A DNA stretch of 9,448 nt, from contig CALVHJ010000051.1 of NCBI GenBank assembly GCA_944327425.1, forward strand, positions 1 to 9,448, read 5' to 3'. Made by a program: the position numbers and the translations under genes. Positions 1 through 7,096 of this stretch are shown here, one piece after another. The stretch comes from an uncultured Bacilli bacterium (GTDB taxonomy: Bacteria; Bacillota_I; Bacilli_A; RF39; UBA660). Numbering within the stretch: the stretch's first letter is position 1; the number at the start of each line of letters is the position of its first letter. The notes below the pieces were generated by a model. The model ran no database searches. It saw nothing but the letters and a program-made list of their open reading frames with translations, and had not been told where the DNA came from.

Positions 1-253
1 CAGCATTTTTAGTTGCAATTAAAGCATCTGCTAATTCCTTTATTGGGGCTTCTTTAATTTTACGGGCAAACATAAAAATATATTGAGCATCCCCTGTTTT
101 CATTTCTGCTTCTGCTAATTCTTTTATTGGTGCTTCCTTTAATATCACGGGCAAACGAATAAATATATTCAGCATTTTTAGTTGCTATTAAAGCCTTTGC
201 TAGTTCTTTTTTTGGAGATCTCTTAATATAATAAGCAAAATTATAAATATGCC
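1..253 (-). repeat. 84-bp tandem repeats, three units, one of them 85 bp
   Basis: Units begin at 1, 85, 170 and 254, each at a (c/g/t)AGCA-type block (CAGCATTTTTAGTTGC at 1 and again at 170). The first and third units are 84 bp, but the second is 85 bp, which is exactly the one-base insertion that breaks the reading frame. The fourth unit, from 254, is degenerate. The array encodes the 28-residue protein repeat and continues past the left window edge. Confidence 0.8.
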
Positions 254-386
254 TAGCACTTTTAGTTTCTAGTACTTCTTTAACTGCATCATTCAAATTT
301 ACCACTTTAAGTTGTATCAAAGTATTTAAAAGCTTGCCATCATCTTTATCAATTGTTGTTACTAATTGTCTTAAATTATAATTCAT
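1..386 (-). pseudogene. 28-residue tandem-repeat protein, frameshifted and cut by window edge
   Basis: I do not recognise a named family. The protein starts at the ATG at 386 behind a good ribosome site (AAGGTGG, 7 bases upstream). After about 40 N-terminal residues it consists of 28-residue repeats of the pattern TKxAxYIYxFAxxIKxxPxKELAxAL, probably short helical pairs of the solenoid type. The first frame runs to a stop at 60-62, but its last 30 or so residues are out of register. Shifting frame by one base near 136-137 restores perfect repeats (EAPIKELAEAEMKTGDAQYI, then another unit) to the window edge. Cause: an extra C on the plus strand (CTTCCTTT against CTTCTTT in the neighbouring unit). 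It may be a real disrupted gene, a variable repeat gene or a sequencing error. It lies 41 bp downstream of spoIVFB but has its own promoter. Function unknown. Confidence 0.7.
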
Positions 387-408
387 ATTTATCCCACCTT
401 AAGTGAAT

Positions 409-437
409 ATTATAAAGGAAATAATATTTAAAGTAAA
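409..437 (-). promoter_or_regulatory. Housekeeping-type promoter for the repeat gene
   Basis: On the minus strand a -35 TTTACT (437-432) is followed by a 17-base spacer and a perfect -10 TATAAT (414-409). The ribosome site and start codon lie about 20-30 bases further on. The -35 overlaps the 3' end of spoIVFB, so the repeat gene is probably transcribed separately from the sporulation operon. Confidence 0.55.
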
Positions 438-1198
438 GAAAATTTTTTATTTAAAACCTTTTTTTCACTCACATAAGTATTACCTTTCTTAAAATAATGA
501 TATGTATCTTTTTTTAATAATGATAGATCTATTATACTCTCATTTTTAATTTTCCTATAAGGTAAATCATTTAAATATCTTTCTAATAAAAAACGCATAT
601 TTTGATATTTAAAATTCTTTAATTCTGTTACTAATTTAAAGATGAGAAAACTAATAACAAGATAATTATTTAAAGATAATATTTGATTATAAGTAATAAA
701 TAGTAATATAGATATAACACTAATTACTAAACTAATTTTAAAAGCTTTTTTATAAGGAAATAATATTTCCCAAATAGATCTAAGTAATTGATAACCATCA
801 AGAGGAATAATAGGTAGTAAGTTAAATATAAGTATAGTTATATTATAAGTTACAAACAACTCATAAGTACTACTCCTAATAAAAGATAAAGAATAAAGAA
901 AAGTAAAAATAAAATAAAGAATAATTTGAAAAACAATCCCAAAACTAGCTATAAAGATATCATGAGAAAGTTTGGTATTAATCTTTTTATCAATTTTTGT
1001 TACTCCTCCACTAGGATAAATATCTACTCTAAGTACTTTATATCCAAGTGTTTTTATTATAAAAATATGACCTAATTCATGAAATATAACAATAAAATAA
1101 ATAAGCATAATATTTTTAATTAAACCGGTAAATAAAAAAGAAAGAATAAAAAAATAAGTAGATGTATGTATATTAAATAGATGCAAGATATTCTTCAT
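428..1198 (-). CDS. spoIVFB: Stage IV sporulation protein FB, intramembrane zinc metalloprotease (M50)
   Basis: This is a 256-residue polytopic membrane protein of the site-2-protease family. In Bacillus SpoIVFB cleaves pro-sigma-K in the mother-cell membrane around the forespore. The zinc motif HELGH is at residues 40-44, inside a hydrophobic helix, and the third-ligand motif NLLPIIPLDG ends with Asp at about 134. The stretch RFLLERYL near 200 matches the membrane-to-C-terminal linker of SpoIVFB. The remaining roughly 50 C-terminal residues are short and lysine-rich, so the ATP-sensing CBS domain of the Bacillus enzyme (288 residues) is abbreviated or not recognisable. The start overlaps the end of spoIVFA by 26 bases, behind GGTGAG, suggesting translational coupling. 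Family and context (directly after spoIVFA) agree, so the call is firm. Confidence 0.9.
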   Translation of the reverse strand: MKNILHLFNIHTSTYFFILSFLFTGLIKNIMLIYFIVIFHELGHIFIIKTLGYKVLRVDIYPSGGVTKIDKKINTKLSHDIFIASFGIVFQIILYFIFTFLYSLSFIRSSTYELFVTYNITILIFNLLPIIPLDGYQLLRSIWEILFPYKKAFKISLVISVISILLFITYNQILSLNNYLVISFLIFKLVTELKNFKYQNMRFLLERYLNDLPYRKIKNESIIDLSLLKKDTYHYFKKGNTYVSEKKVLNKKFSLL

Positions 1199-1826
1199 AA
1201 TTCATAAACTCACCATCTTTATTAATAGTTAAATATATATCTTCCCCATTACTAGTACCTATTATACTTCCCGCTTCTACATAATCATAAACCAAAATAT
1301 CACTATCCGTAATATTAGAATACCATATATCTACACCATCATTGCCTTGAATAATAATCGTATTACCTAAATCATCTTTTTCCCCAATAAAAACTACTAT
1401 CCCACTTGTAATAACATTTACTACCTCATTCATTCCTACTGTAAGTTTAACTCCATTTTTAAAAGGTTCTATATTAGAATAAGTAATACTACCAAAAACA
1501 ACCTCGGCATCATCACCTTTATCCTTATTAGTTATATCTACACTTCCAAACAAACTTTGATATAATTCATTAATCTTTCTAAATTCTAATGAATCTTGGA
1601 GCACATATTTTTGATACAATAATTTATTATCATCACTTATATTTGTAAATATTATACTTCCTAAAACAAAAATAATCGCGATTAAAGTTCTCGAAATAAG
1701 TCCTTTCACATATTTTAAATTCTTAGGTAATTCTTCTTTAATCTTTATATCACTTCTAGTTCTATCAACATATCTTTCTCTTTTAAGCTTATTCTTCCGA
1801 ATGATATCATTAATATCATCATGCAT
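1173..1826 (-). CDS. spoIVFA: Stage IV sporulation protein FA, degenerate LytM/M23 domain
   Basis: 217 residues. A charged cytoplasmic N-terminus is followed by one membrane helix (about 43-61), a linker, and a LytM-like beta domain (about 124-217: TSGIVVFIGEKDDLGNTIII ... AGSIIGTSNGEDIYLTIN). The histidines of active M23 peptidases are missing: the YAHL position reads YSNI (about 169-172) and the HLHFE position reads DIYLT (about 196-200). That is expected for SpoIVFA, which acts as a scaffold and inhibitor of SpoIVFB together with BofA. I chose the ATG at 1826 because AGGTGAT lies four bases upstream. The in-frame GTG at 1835 lies within that ribosome site. It follows the mreD stop by five bases. 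Confidence 0.82.
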   Translation of the reverse strand: MHDDINDIIRKNKLKRERYVDRTRSDIKIKEELPKNLKYVKGLISRTLIAIIFVLGSIIFTNISDDNKLLYQKYVLQDSLEFRKINELYQSLFGSVDITNKDKGDDAEVVFGSITYSNIEPFKNGVKLTVGMNEVVNVITSGIVVFIGEKDDLGNTIIIQGNDGVDIWYSNITDSDILVYDYVEAGSIIGTSNGEDIYLTINKDGEFMNYEEYLASI

Positions 1827-1831
1827 ACCTA

Positions 1832-2236
1832 TCACCTAGATAATTTTATGTATGGAAAAAATATTTTATAACAAAGAACATAAAAAATTAAATTAATAAA
1901 ATAATTAGTAAGTATAAATCTAAATAAATATAATAATGTATACCCCCTAATTAATCCCAAACTAAAAACATATAATAAATAAACAAGGGTTATTAAAACC
2001 CAAAAGTTTTTAAAACTAGTTTTTGTAATTTTTAAATATTTAACCATTAAAAACAAAAGACCAAATAATATTGTATTTAAAAAATAAGTATTAGTAATTA
2101 ATAAATCAATAGTTAAAGGAATAAGTAAAAACGTAAATATTTTATTCTTAGGATAAAGTAAAATACTAAATAAAACAAAGAAAGTAGGAATATCACTAAA
2201 AAAAGACAAAAGAAAATCTAAACCTAAAAATATCAT
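1832..2236 (-). CDS. mreD: Rod shape-determining protein MreD
   Basis: 134 residues, almost entirely hydrophobic with about four or five membrane helices, typical of MreD (usually about 160-170 residues, so slightly short). MreD works with MreC and RodA/PBP2 in lateral peptidoglycan synthesis. Sequence identity in this family is weak; the call rests on size, topology and position directly after mreC. The ATG shares one base with the mreC stop (TAATG) and is preceded by AGGTGAG. The TGA stop is followed immediately by TAG and lies inside the ribosome site of spoIVFA, so the two genes are tightly coupled. Confidence 0.8.
   Translation of the reverse strand: MIFLGLDFLLSFFSDIPTFFVLFSILLYPKNKIFTFLLIPLTIDLLITNTYFLNTILFGLLFLMVKYLKITKTSFKNFWVLITLVYLLYVFSLGLIRGYTLLYLFRFILTNYFINLIFYVLCYKIFFPYIKLSR
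1847..1875 (-). promoter_or_regulatory. Possible sigma-E-like promoter inside the end of mreD
   Basis: The minus strand reads CATACATA at 1854-1847, close to the sigma-E -10 consensus CATACA-N-T, about 20-30 bases upstream of the spoIVFA start. A GTTATA lies 12 bases upstream of it. This spacing is shorter than the usual sigma-E spacing, so this is suggestive only. It would allow spoIVFA/FB to be expressed in the mother cell apart from mreCD. Confidence 0.3.
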
Positions 2237-2886
2237 TATTTCGCCTCACCTATTACTGCTACATAAGTTATATCTTCTAAATAATTAATCGCATCTACTT
2301 TAATTATATATTCTAACTCCAAATTATCTTTCTTTATTTCCTTTACTTTACCAATATAAATATCACCAGGTATTTTAGTAAGTCCTGATGTATAAACATC
2401 ATCTCCCACCGTTATTTCTTGATCCAATTTTATATTTTTAACAATAATTTCTTTATCAGAACTCTCCAAAATACCATAAGAATTATTTATCTTAACCGAC
2501 AATTCTAAATCACTATTAGTTAATAATTCTACTATACTACTATGTTTATTTACATCTTTTACAATCCCAATAACCCCTAATTCATTAATAACCAAATCTT
2601 GTTTTTTAACACCATCACTACTTCCTTTACCAATTACTATTTCATCATAAAAAGCATAGATATCTCTAAGTATTACTCTACTATAAATAACCGGATAATC
2701 AGCATAAGGAATATTAAGTAATTCTTGCATACTTTCATATTCTTTTTTATAATAATCAAGTTTATCATTAAAAACCCTACTAGTTAAATTACTAGTATTA
2801 TCTACAAAACCAAAAATATGATCCTTAGCTAAAAAAAGTATGTATATAATTAATAAAGCTATAATAAAAGCATTTTTCTTTATCAT
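2236..2886 (-). CDS. mreC: Rod shape-determining protein MreC
   Basis: 216 residues. One N-terminal membrane helix (about 7-26) is followed by a short coiled-coil linker and the two beta domains of MreC. Recognisable blocks include VILRD, IGKGSSDGVKKQDLVINELG, GVIGIVKDVNKHSSIVELLT, GDDVYTSGLTKIPGDIYIGK and the final VDAINYLEDITYVAVIG. It is the extracytoplasmic scaffold linking MreB/MreD to the wall-synthesis complex. It is shorter than Bacillus MreC (290) mainly in the coiled coil and tail. The ATG at 2886 has GGTG six bases upstream and follows the SPOR-domain gene by 21 bases. mreB, normally just upstream, is absent here. Confidence 0.9.
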   Translation of the reverse strand: MIKKNAFIIALLIIYILFLAKDHIFGFVDNTSNLTSRVFNDKLDYYKKEYESMQELLNIPYADYPVIYSRVILRDIYAFYDEIVIGKGSSDGVKKQDLVINELGVIGIVKDVNKHSSIVELLTNSDLELSVKINNSYGILESSDKEIIVKNIKLDQEITVGDDVYTSGLTKIPGDIYIGKVKEIKKDNLELEYIIKVDAINYLEDITYVAVIGEAK

Positions 2887-2907
2887 AAGTATACACCATT
2901 ATTAGTA

Positions 2908-3351
2908 TTAATTATTTTTCCCTAGATATTCCTTAAATAACTCTAAAATAGAAGTATTAATATTATCATAATAACTATTTTCACTTTCTTTAATTAAAAG
3001 TTCATAATTACTAATTTCTTTTAAGAATGTCGTATCTACTTTAATTTCTTCCTGATAAAAAGAAATACCCAAATCACGAAAATAACTATTCATTAACAAA
3101 AGAGCACTATCATCATGATAAACACCAATAACTATTTTATAAACACCATTATCTTCATATATCAAACTATTATCATAAGACTCACTTTTTTTATTAGCTA
3201 CCTCTATATCATTATAAGTTCCAACATAAAAAATAGTTACTTTAGGATTAATAGCAAATACTACTTCATCTTGAAACTTAAAAGAAAGAAAAAAAGCAAC
3301 CGTCATTCCTATAATTAACGCTACTAAAAATATTTTAACATTCTCTTTCAT
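2908..3351 (-). CDS. Membrane-anchored SPOR-domain protein, possible SpoIIB counterpart
   Basis: 147 residues. A short cytoplasmic N-terminus and one membrane helix (about 6-25) precede a SPOR-like fold: a first half TIFYVGTYNDIEVANKKS and a second half GVYKIVIGVYHDDSALLLMN, with the paired strand-helix pattern of peptidoglycan-binding SPOR domains. It is followed by about 40 residues of unknown role. SPOR domains bind denuded glycan strands at division or engulfment septa. In Bacillus the SPOR protein SpoIIB lies upstream of the mreBCD-minCD-spoIVF genes, so this may be its counterpart; that is inference from synteny. I chose the ATG at 3351, with GTGAT four bases upstream as in neighbouring genes; upstream TTG/ATG codons (3381, 3378, 3357) lack a good site. 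It is likely the first gene of the mreC operon. Confidence 0.65.
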   Translation of the reverse strand: MKENVKIFLVALIIGMTVAFFLSFKFQDEVVFAINPKVTIFYVGTYNDIEVANKKSESYDNSLIYEDNGVYKIVIGVYHDDSALLLMNSYFRDLGISFYQEEIKVDTTFLKEISNYELLIKESENSYYDNINTSILELFKEYLGKNN

Positions 3352-3439
3352 ATGCATCACAAATATAATATAACACATCAAACCTAAAAGTTCTGTCGAA
3401 AAAAGAGTTTGCTTTTAAACTATTATCTATTAATTCATT

Positions 3440-3961
3440 TTAACCAAAGAAAATAAAAGTTATTACAAAAGCCGCTATTATACCCATTAAATCAGCAAAT
3501 AACCCCACTGGTAAAGAATATTTAGTCTTAGTAACTTTAATACTTCCAAAATATAAAGCTAATACATAAATAGTAGTATCCGTACATCCTTGAAGTGTAC
3601 TAGCAAGCCTCCCAATAAAACTATCTGGTCCAAAATTAGTAAAAATATCATTCATAATAGCAAGCGATGCTGTACCTGATATTGGTCTTAAAATAGCCAT
3701 AGGAAGAATATCTATTGGAACATTAATAAAATCAAATAGTGGCTTTAAAAATCCTAATATTCCATCAATAAAATGACTATCTAAAAATATATTAACTGCA
3801 AAAACCATAGCTACTATAGTAGGAGTAATATGAAATACCATAATAAGTCCTTCCTTAGCCCCTTCTAAGAAAGAATCATAAACGTTTACTCGTTTTTTAA
3901 CACCATAAAAGATAATAAATAAAACAAAGAGAGGAATTACAATTTTACTAATTAAATTCAT
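3440..3961 (-). CDS. spmB: Spore maturation protein B
   Basis: 173 residues, polytopic membrane protein of the nucleoside-recognition (Gate) family, matching the usual length of SpmB (about 178). Characteristic stretches are FLEGAKEGLIMVFHITPTIV, ILRPISGTASLAIMND and STLQGCTDTTIYVLALYFGS. SpmA and SpmB are needed for full dehydration of the spore core in Bacillus and Clostridium. The start overlaps the spmA stop as ATGA and has the strongest ribosome site in the window (AGGAGG). It is the last gene of the dacB-spmA-spmB operon; only a weak AAAAG/CTTTT hairpin is seen in the 88 bases before the SPOR gene, so some read-through is possible. Confidence 0.93.
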   Translation of the reverse strand: MNLISKIVIPLFVLFIIFYGVKKRVNVYDSFLEGAKEGLIMVFHITPTIVAMVFAVNIFLDSHFIDGILGFLKPLFDFINVPIDILPMAILRPISGTASLAIMNDIFTNFGPDSFIGRLASTLQGCTDTTIYVLALYFGSIKVTKTKYSLPVGLFADLMGIIAAFVITFIFFG

Positions 3962-4539
3962 AATCTTTTCCTCCTTCTAATAAAATAATCAAGTAATAAA
4001 CCCGAAATACTAGATACCGCTGTTGCTAAAATACTCGTAATAATAATTTCAGTAGGATTTATACTTCCATGCATAATCCTAAGCGCAATAACTGTAGTCG
4101 GAATTAAAGTAACTCCTCCCGTATTTAAAACTAAAAATGTGATCATCGCCTCAGTTGCTTCATTCTTTTTTGGATTATCTTTTTGTAATTCTTCCATAGC
4201 TTTTAAGCCAAAGGGAGTAGCAGCACTTCCTAGTCCTAGCATATTAGCTCCTATATTAGAAGCAATATACCCCAGTGCTTTATGTGTTTTGGGTAAACCA
4301 GGAAATAATCTTCGGAGAATTGGATTAAGTGCTTTAGCAAATACTTGAAGTAACCCTGATTTTTCAGCTATCTTCATAATACCGGTCCACAACACTATTA
4401 AAGGCATCATCTCCATTATTAAATTAATACCCGTTTTAGCATGAGTAAGAATCCCATTATTAATCGTATCAACTTGCCCCGTTAAAAGTGAATAAATAAT
4501 AGCAATTAATATTAAAAACACCCATATTACATTTACCAT
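3958..4539 (-). CDS. spmA: Spore maturation protein A
   Basis: 193 residues, polytopic Gate-family membrane protein of typical SpmA length. Diagnostic stretches are GIMKIAEKSGLLQVFAKALN, YIASNIGANMLGLGSAATPF, GLKAMEELQKDNP and FLVLNTGGVTLIPTTVIALR, ending in a short basic tail (RRRKRL). It acts with SpmB in spore core dehydration. The ATG at 4539 lies inside the 3' end of dacB (7-base overlap), preceded by AGGTGG. The TGA stop overlaps the spmB start, which shows that TGA is used as a stop in this genome. Confidence 0.94.
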   Translation of the reverse strand: MVNVIWVFLILIAIIYSLLTGQVDTINNGILTHAKTGINLIMEMMPLIVLWTGIMKIAEKSGLLQVFAKALNPILRRLFPGLPKTHKALGYIASNIGANMLGLGSAATPFGLKAMEELQKDNPKKNEATEAMITFLVLNTGGVTLIPTTVIALRIMHGSINPTEIIITSILATAVSSISGLLLDYFIRRRKRL

Positions 4540-5621
4540 TTAGAAAACCACCTAATTATCTTTGAAAAAAAGCCATCTTTCTTTTTCTCTTCTTTAACCT
4601 CTATTTTTTTAGCATAAATACTTTCCGTATGTAAAAGCGTATCTCCTAACATAACCTTAACTTCCCCTATCTTTATTCCTTCATAAATATCATCATATTT
4701 AAACAAAGTAACATTAAGTTTTAAATCATCTTTTTCTTCTTTAGTAACTAAAGCATAATAATCATTTTTAACATAAAATTCTACATCTTCATAATAATCT
4801 TCATCTATTCTAAAATTATTTTTATCTATAGCTAGTATACTCATGTATTTATCAAAATAAGTTTCATATAAACTTTTATGATCATTAAAATCATTACCAT
4901 CATTTAAAGTAACAACTACTAAATTTTTATTATCCCGTGAAGCCGTTGTAACTAAAGTCCTATGAGCAGCATCAGTATATCCAGTTTTACCACCAGTTGT
5001 ATATTCATACATTGAAAAAAGTTTATTTTTTCCTTCCCAATTATATGTTTTCAAATTACTAGTGGCTTGATACTCTTGCGTTCCAAAAATACTTCTAAAA
5101 GTTTCATTTTGCATTGCTACCTTTGTTAAAAGAGCCATATCATATGCTGTTGAAACATTTCCTACCCCATTACTATCCAAACCATGAGGATTAACAAACT
5201 TAGTATTATTCATCCCTATCGTACTAGCATATTCATTCATAAGATAAACAAAAGCTTCTTCTGAGGCCGCAACAGTATTAGCTATAGCTATCGCGGCATC
5301 ATTTCCACTTCTAAGCATTAACCCGTATAATAAATCAATTAATTTAATTTCTTCACCAACTTCTAAATAAACACTAGATCCATAAGCTTTAAGTATATCT
5401 TCATCAACAACAACTATCTTATCTAAATCACTATAATTAATAGCTATTAGACAAGTCATTATTTTCGTAATACTAGCAATTAATTGTGGTTCATCTTTAT
5501 TTAAATCATATAACACTCTTCCACTATTTAAATCCATTACTACAGCTTTATCAGCACTAATAGCGAAGATATTCATCGGTAGTATAATAAAAAGTAAGAA
5601 AGAAACTACTATTTTTTTCAT
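4533..5621 (-). CDS. dacB: D-alanyl-D-alanine carboxypeptidase, DacB-type (PBP5*)
   Basis: 362 residues, peptidase family S11, removing the terminal D-Ala from wall stem peptides outside the membrane. A signal peptide (about 1-21) is followed by the catalytic SxxK at Ser50-Ile-Thr-Lys53, SGN at 105-107 and KTG at 212-214, so all active-site motifs are present. The C-terminus (KIIRWFSKW) is amphipathic and probably anchors it to the membrane. Generic S11 enzymes (DacA/DacF) look similar. I prefer the sporulation-specific DacB, which controls cortex cross-linking, because dacB-spmA-spmB is the Bacillus operon order. The ATG at 5621 is favoured over the GTG at 5630 because AGGTGA sits five bases before it. 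A sigma-E-like -10 lies 17 bases upstream of the ATG. Confidence 0.88.
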   Translation of the reverse strand: MKKIVVSFLLFIILPMNIFAISADKAVVMDLNSGRVLYDLNKDEPQLIASITKIMTCLIAINYSDLDKIVVVDEDILKAYGSSVYLEVGEEIKLIDLLYGLMLRSGNDAAIAIANTVAASEEAFVYLMNEYASTIGMNNTKFVNPHGLDSNGVGNVSTAYDMALLTKVAMQNETFRSIFGTQEYQATSNLKTYNWEGKNKLFSMYEYTTGGKTGYTDAAHRTLVTTASRDNKNLVVVTLNDGNDFNDHKSLYETYFDKYMSILAIDKNNFRIDEDYYEDVEFYVKNDYYALVTKEEKDDLKLNVTLFKYDDIYEGIKIGEVKVMLGDTLLHTESIYAKKIEVKEEKKKDGFFSKIIRWFSKW

Positions 5622-5637
5622 AGCCCTCACCTATTTA

Positions 5638-5665
5638 AATGTATGAAGAATAGCTTTATTTTAGC
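5638..5665 (-). promoter_or_regulatory. Sigma-E-like promoter for dacB-spmA-spmB
   Basis: The minus strand carries CATACATT at 5645-5638, a full match to the sigma-E -10 consensus CATACA-N-T. Thirteen bases upstream is GCTAAAA (5665-5659), a partial match to the -35 element. Sigma-E control of this operon is established in Bacillus subtilis. The site sits between the terminator of the surface-protein gene and the dacB ribosome site. Confidence 0.5.
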
Positions 5666-5666
5666 A

Positions 5667-5691
5667 CAAAAGAAAAAGAGCTTAAGCTCTT
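5667..5691 (-). terminator. Intrinsic terminator of the surface-protein gene
   Basis: A perfect 16-base palindrome, AAGAGCTTAAGCTCTT (5676-5691), forms a six-pair stem with a TTAA loop. On the minus strand it is followed by TTTTCTTTT. The surface gene's TAA stop overlaps the start of the stem. It separates this gene from the dacB operon. Confidence 0.75.
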
Positions 5692-6994
5692 AAGAAACAA
5701 CTGTAAATGGATCACTATTTGTTCCACTTCCTGTAAATAGAGTATTTGCCTTCAGATTAATAACAGGTCTAACAGAATATACGTTATACACACTTTCAAG
5801 ACTGAGCCTACCAGATGAATTAACATAGATAACGAAAGGAGCATAACTAACAGGAGCGCCAAAGTAAGAAGGAGACATTGTCCAATAATCTTCTCCTGCA
5901 TATAGGTAATAACTTTGATTAACATTACTTACTCCTAGCATGCCACCAGCAAAAACTACTTCATCAGCAGTAATTAAACCTATAGGATATTTCAATGACT
6001 TATTTCCTTTATTACTTAATAAACTAGTAAATAAATCAGATTCATTACTACATTTAAAAGTTGGACTATCATTTTCTAATCTTATATATGCTCCATAATA
6101 AGTCCATGTTGTTCCAGTTCCTCCTTCTCCATTGCTACTTGAAGTACTTGTACTTGGTGTTCTATCATTACAAAATCCAGCATTGGTATCAATATTATTT
6201 TCATATGATAACAAATTATCTTCATACCACTTATCTAGTTCTTCCTTAATGGTACTACTTGTTCCACTTCCATGCACACTTCCTACAGTATACATAAACC
6301 CTACATATTCGTTTATATTTGATGAGCTATTATAAGCACTTGTTGTGATTTGACCATTTCCATCAGCTGTTGTCCCTTGATAGATTAAGCGAATAGATTC
6401 ATCACCATTTATTCTTATGATTCGCCAGTAAAATCCCGCAAAATATACATAATTATCGGTTGGGTTTCCGGCAAAATAATATACTTCTCCATCATTATCA
6501 TATTGAGTAGTATCTGCTGACTCATATATTGCTCCAGTCGTAGTACTAGTTACAGTAGTTGAAAAATCTGTTCTTGTTGATTTTGTATATCCTGCTAACA
6601 TTTGAGAAATTGTAAAGCCAATTAATTCGTCAAAATACAAATAACATTTTGTCCCTCTTGTTGTAAATGGTGTTACTGTTAACATTTGCGTTGTTTGATC
6701 CCAAGAAAGTGTTACATTAGCATCCTCTCCATTTATCGTACAATAACTAGTATCTAAAAGTTTATAATTACCTTCTGGCATTGTATTAGTACTTACACCA
6801 TCTACTACTATTGCTACTATATTTAAATCAGGTCTTACATAATTTACCTCACTATCTACTATAGGTACACTAGCAGTACTTCTATATCTAGCACTACTAA
6901 AATTAAGTATTACCGCACTTATTATTAAGACTACACAACCACCAATAATAATATTTCTCTTTAGATTATCTTTTTTTAATATCTCGAATTTCAT
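5690..6994 (-). CDS. Membrane-anchored modular surface protein with DUF6273-like C-terminus
   Basis: 434 residues, no named family assigned with certainty. A basic N-terminus and one membrane helix or signal anchor (about 14-31) lead into SSARYRSTAS, resembling the cleavage region of TasA/camelysin-like secreted proteins. Next comes a beta-rich domain (about 45-122) with Cys85 and Cys117 as a likely disulfide. A second domain (about 125-434) contains YYFAGNPTDNYVYFAGFYWR, a Ser/Thr/Gly-rich loop (about 279-297), a Cys275/Cys315 pair and a C-terminal YWTMSPSYFG ... VRPVINLKAN block typical of DUF6273-type extracellular folds. The role could be adhesion or matrix. The ATG at 6994 has an AAAGAGAG ribosome site; the upstream ATG at 7057 has none. 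Base composition is somewhat less AT-rich than in its neighbours. It is monocistronic, with its own promoter and terminator. Confidence 0.7.
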   Translation of the reverse strand: MKFEILKKDNLKRNIIIGGCVVLIISAVILNFSSARYRSTASVPIVDSEVNYVRPDLNIVAIVVDGVSTNTMPEGNYKLLDTSYCTINGEDANVTLSWDQTTQMLTVTPFTTRGTKCYLYFDELIGFTISQMLAGYTKSTRTDFSTTVTSTTTGAIYESADTTQYDNDGEVYYFAGNPTDNYVYFAGFYWRIIRINGDESIRLIYQGTTADGNGQITTSAYNSSSNINEYVGFMYTVGSVHGSGTSSTIKEELDKWYEDNLLSYENNIDTNAGFCNDRTPSTSTSSSNGEGGTGTTWTYYGAYIRLENDSPTFKCSNESDLFTSLLSNKGNKSLKYPIGLITADEVVFAGGMLGVSNVNQSYYLYAGEDYWTMSPSYFGAPVSYAPFVIYVNSSGRLSLESVYNVYSVRPVINLKANTLFTGSGTNSDPFTVVS

Positions 6995-7073
6995 AAACTT
7001 ACTCTCTTTCTTGTGAAGCTCTACTTCATTTATAAAAACATTAAAAATGGTTATCATAAATGATGAGTTTCCT

Positions 7074-7096
7074 AGCTTATATTTAAATTATAAGCT
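7074..7096. promoter_or_regulatory. Palindromic operator candidate over the surface-gene -10
   Basis: AGCTTATA and TATAAGCT form perfect eight-base arms around a TTTAAAT centre. The right part contains the TATAAT -10 box of the surface-protein gene on the minus strand, so a bound dimer would block that promoter. The divergent XRE regulator starts 93 bases away and is the obvious candidate to bind here, by inference. Confidence 0.5.

Noticed and set aside
1..253. CRISPR array
   Set aside because: The 84-bp repeats are contiguous and coding, with no spacer alternation.
3382..3439. Promoter TCGACA ... TGTTAT before the SPOR-domain gene
   Set aside because: The -10 is poor and the spacing is 18; the operon needs a promoter here or reads through from spmB, but I cannot place one with confidence.
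3115..4348. Plus-strand open frames at 3115-3318 and 4139-4348
   Set aside because: They lie antisense inside the SPOR-domain gene and spmA, have no ribosome sites and no recognisable protein features; they are shadows of AT-rich coding sequence.
6061..6335. Plus-strand open frames opposite the surface-protein gene
   Set aside because: Antisense to a well-supported gene with a good promoter and terminator; the translations are low-complexity Leu/Tyr/His text.
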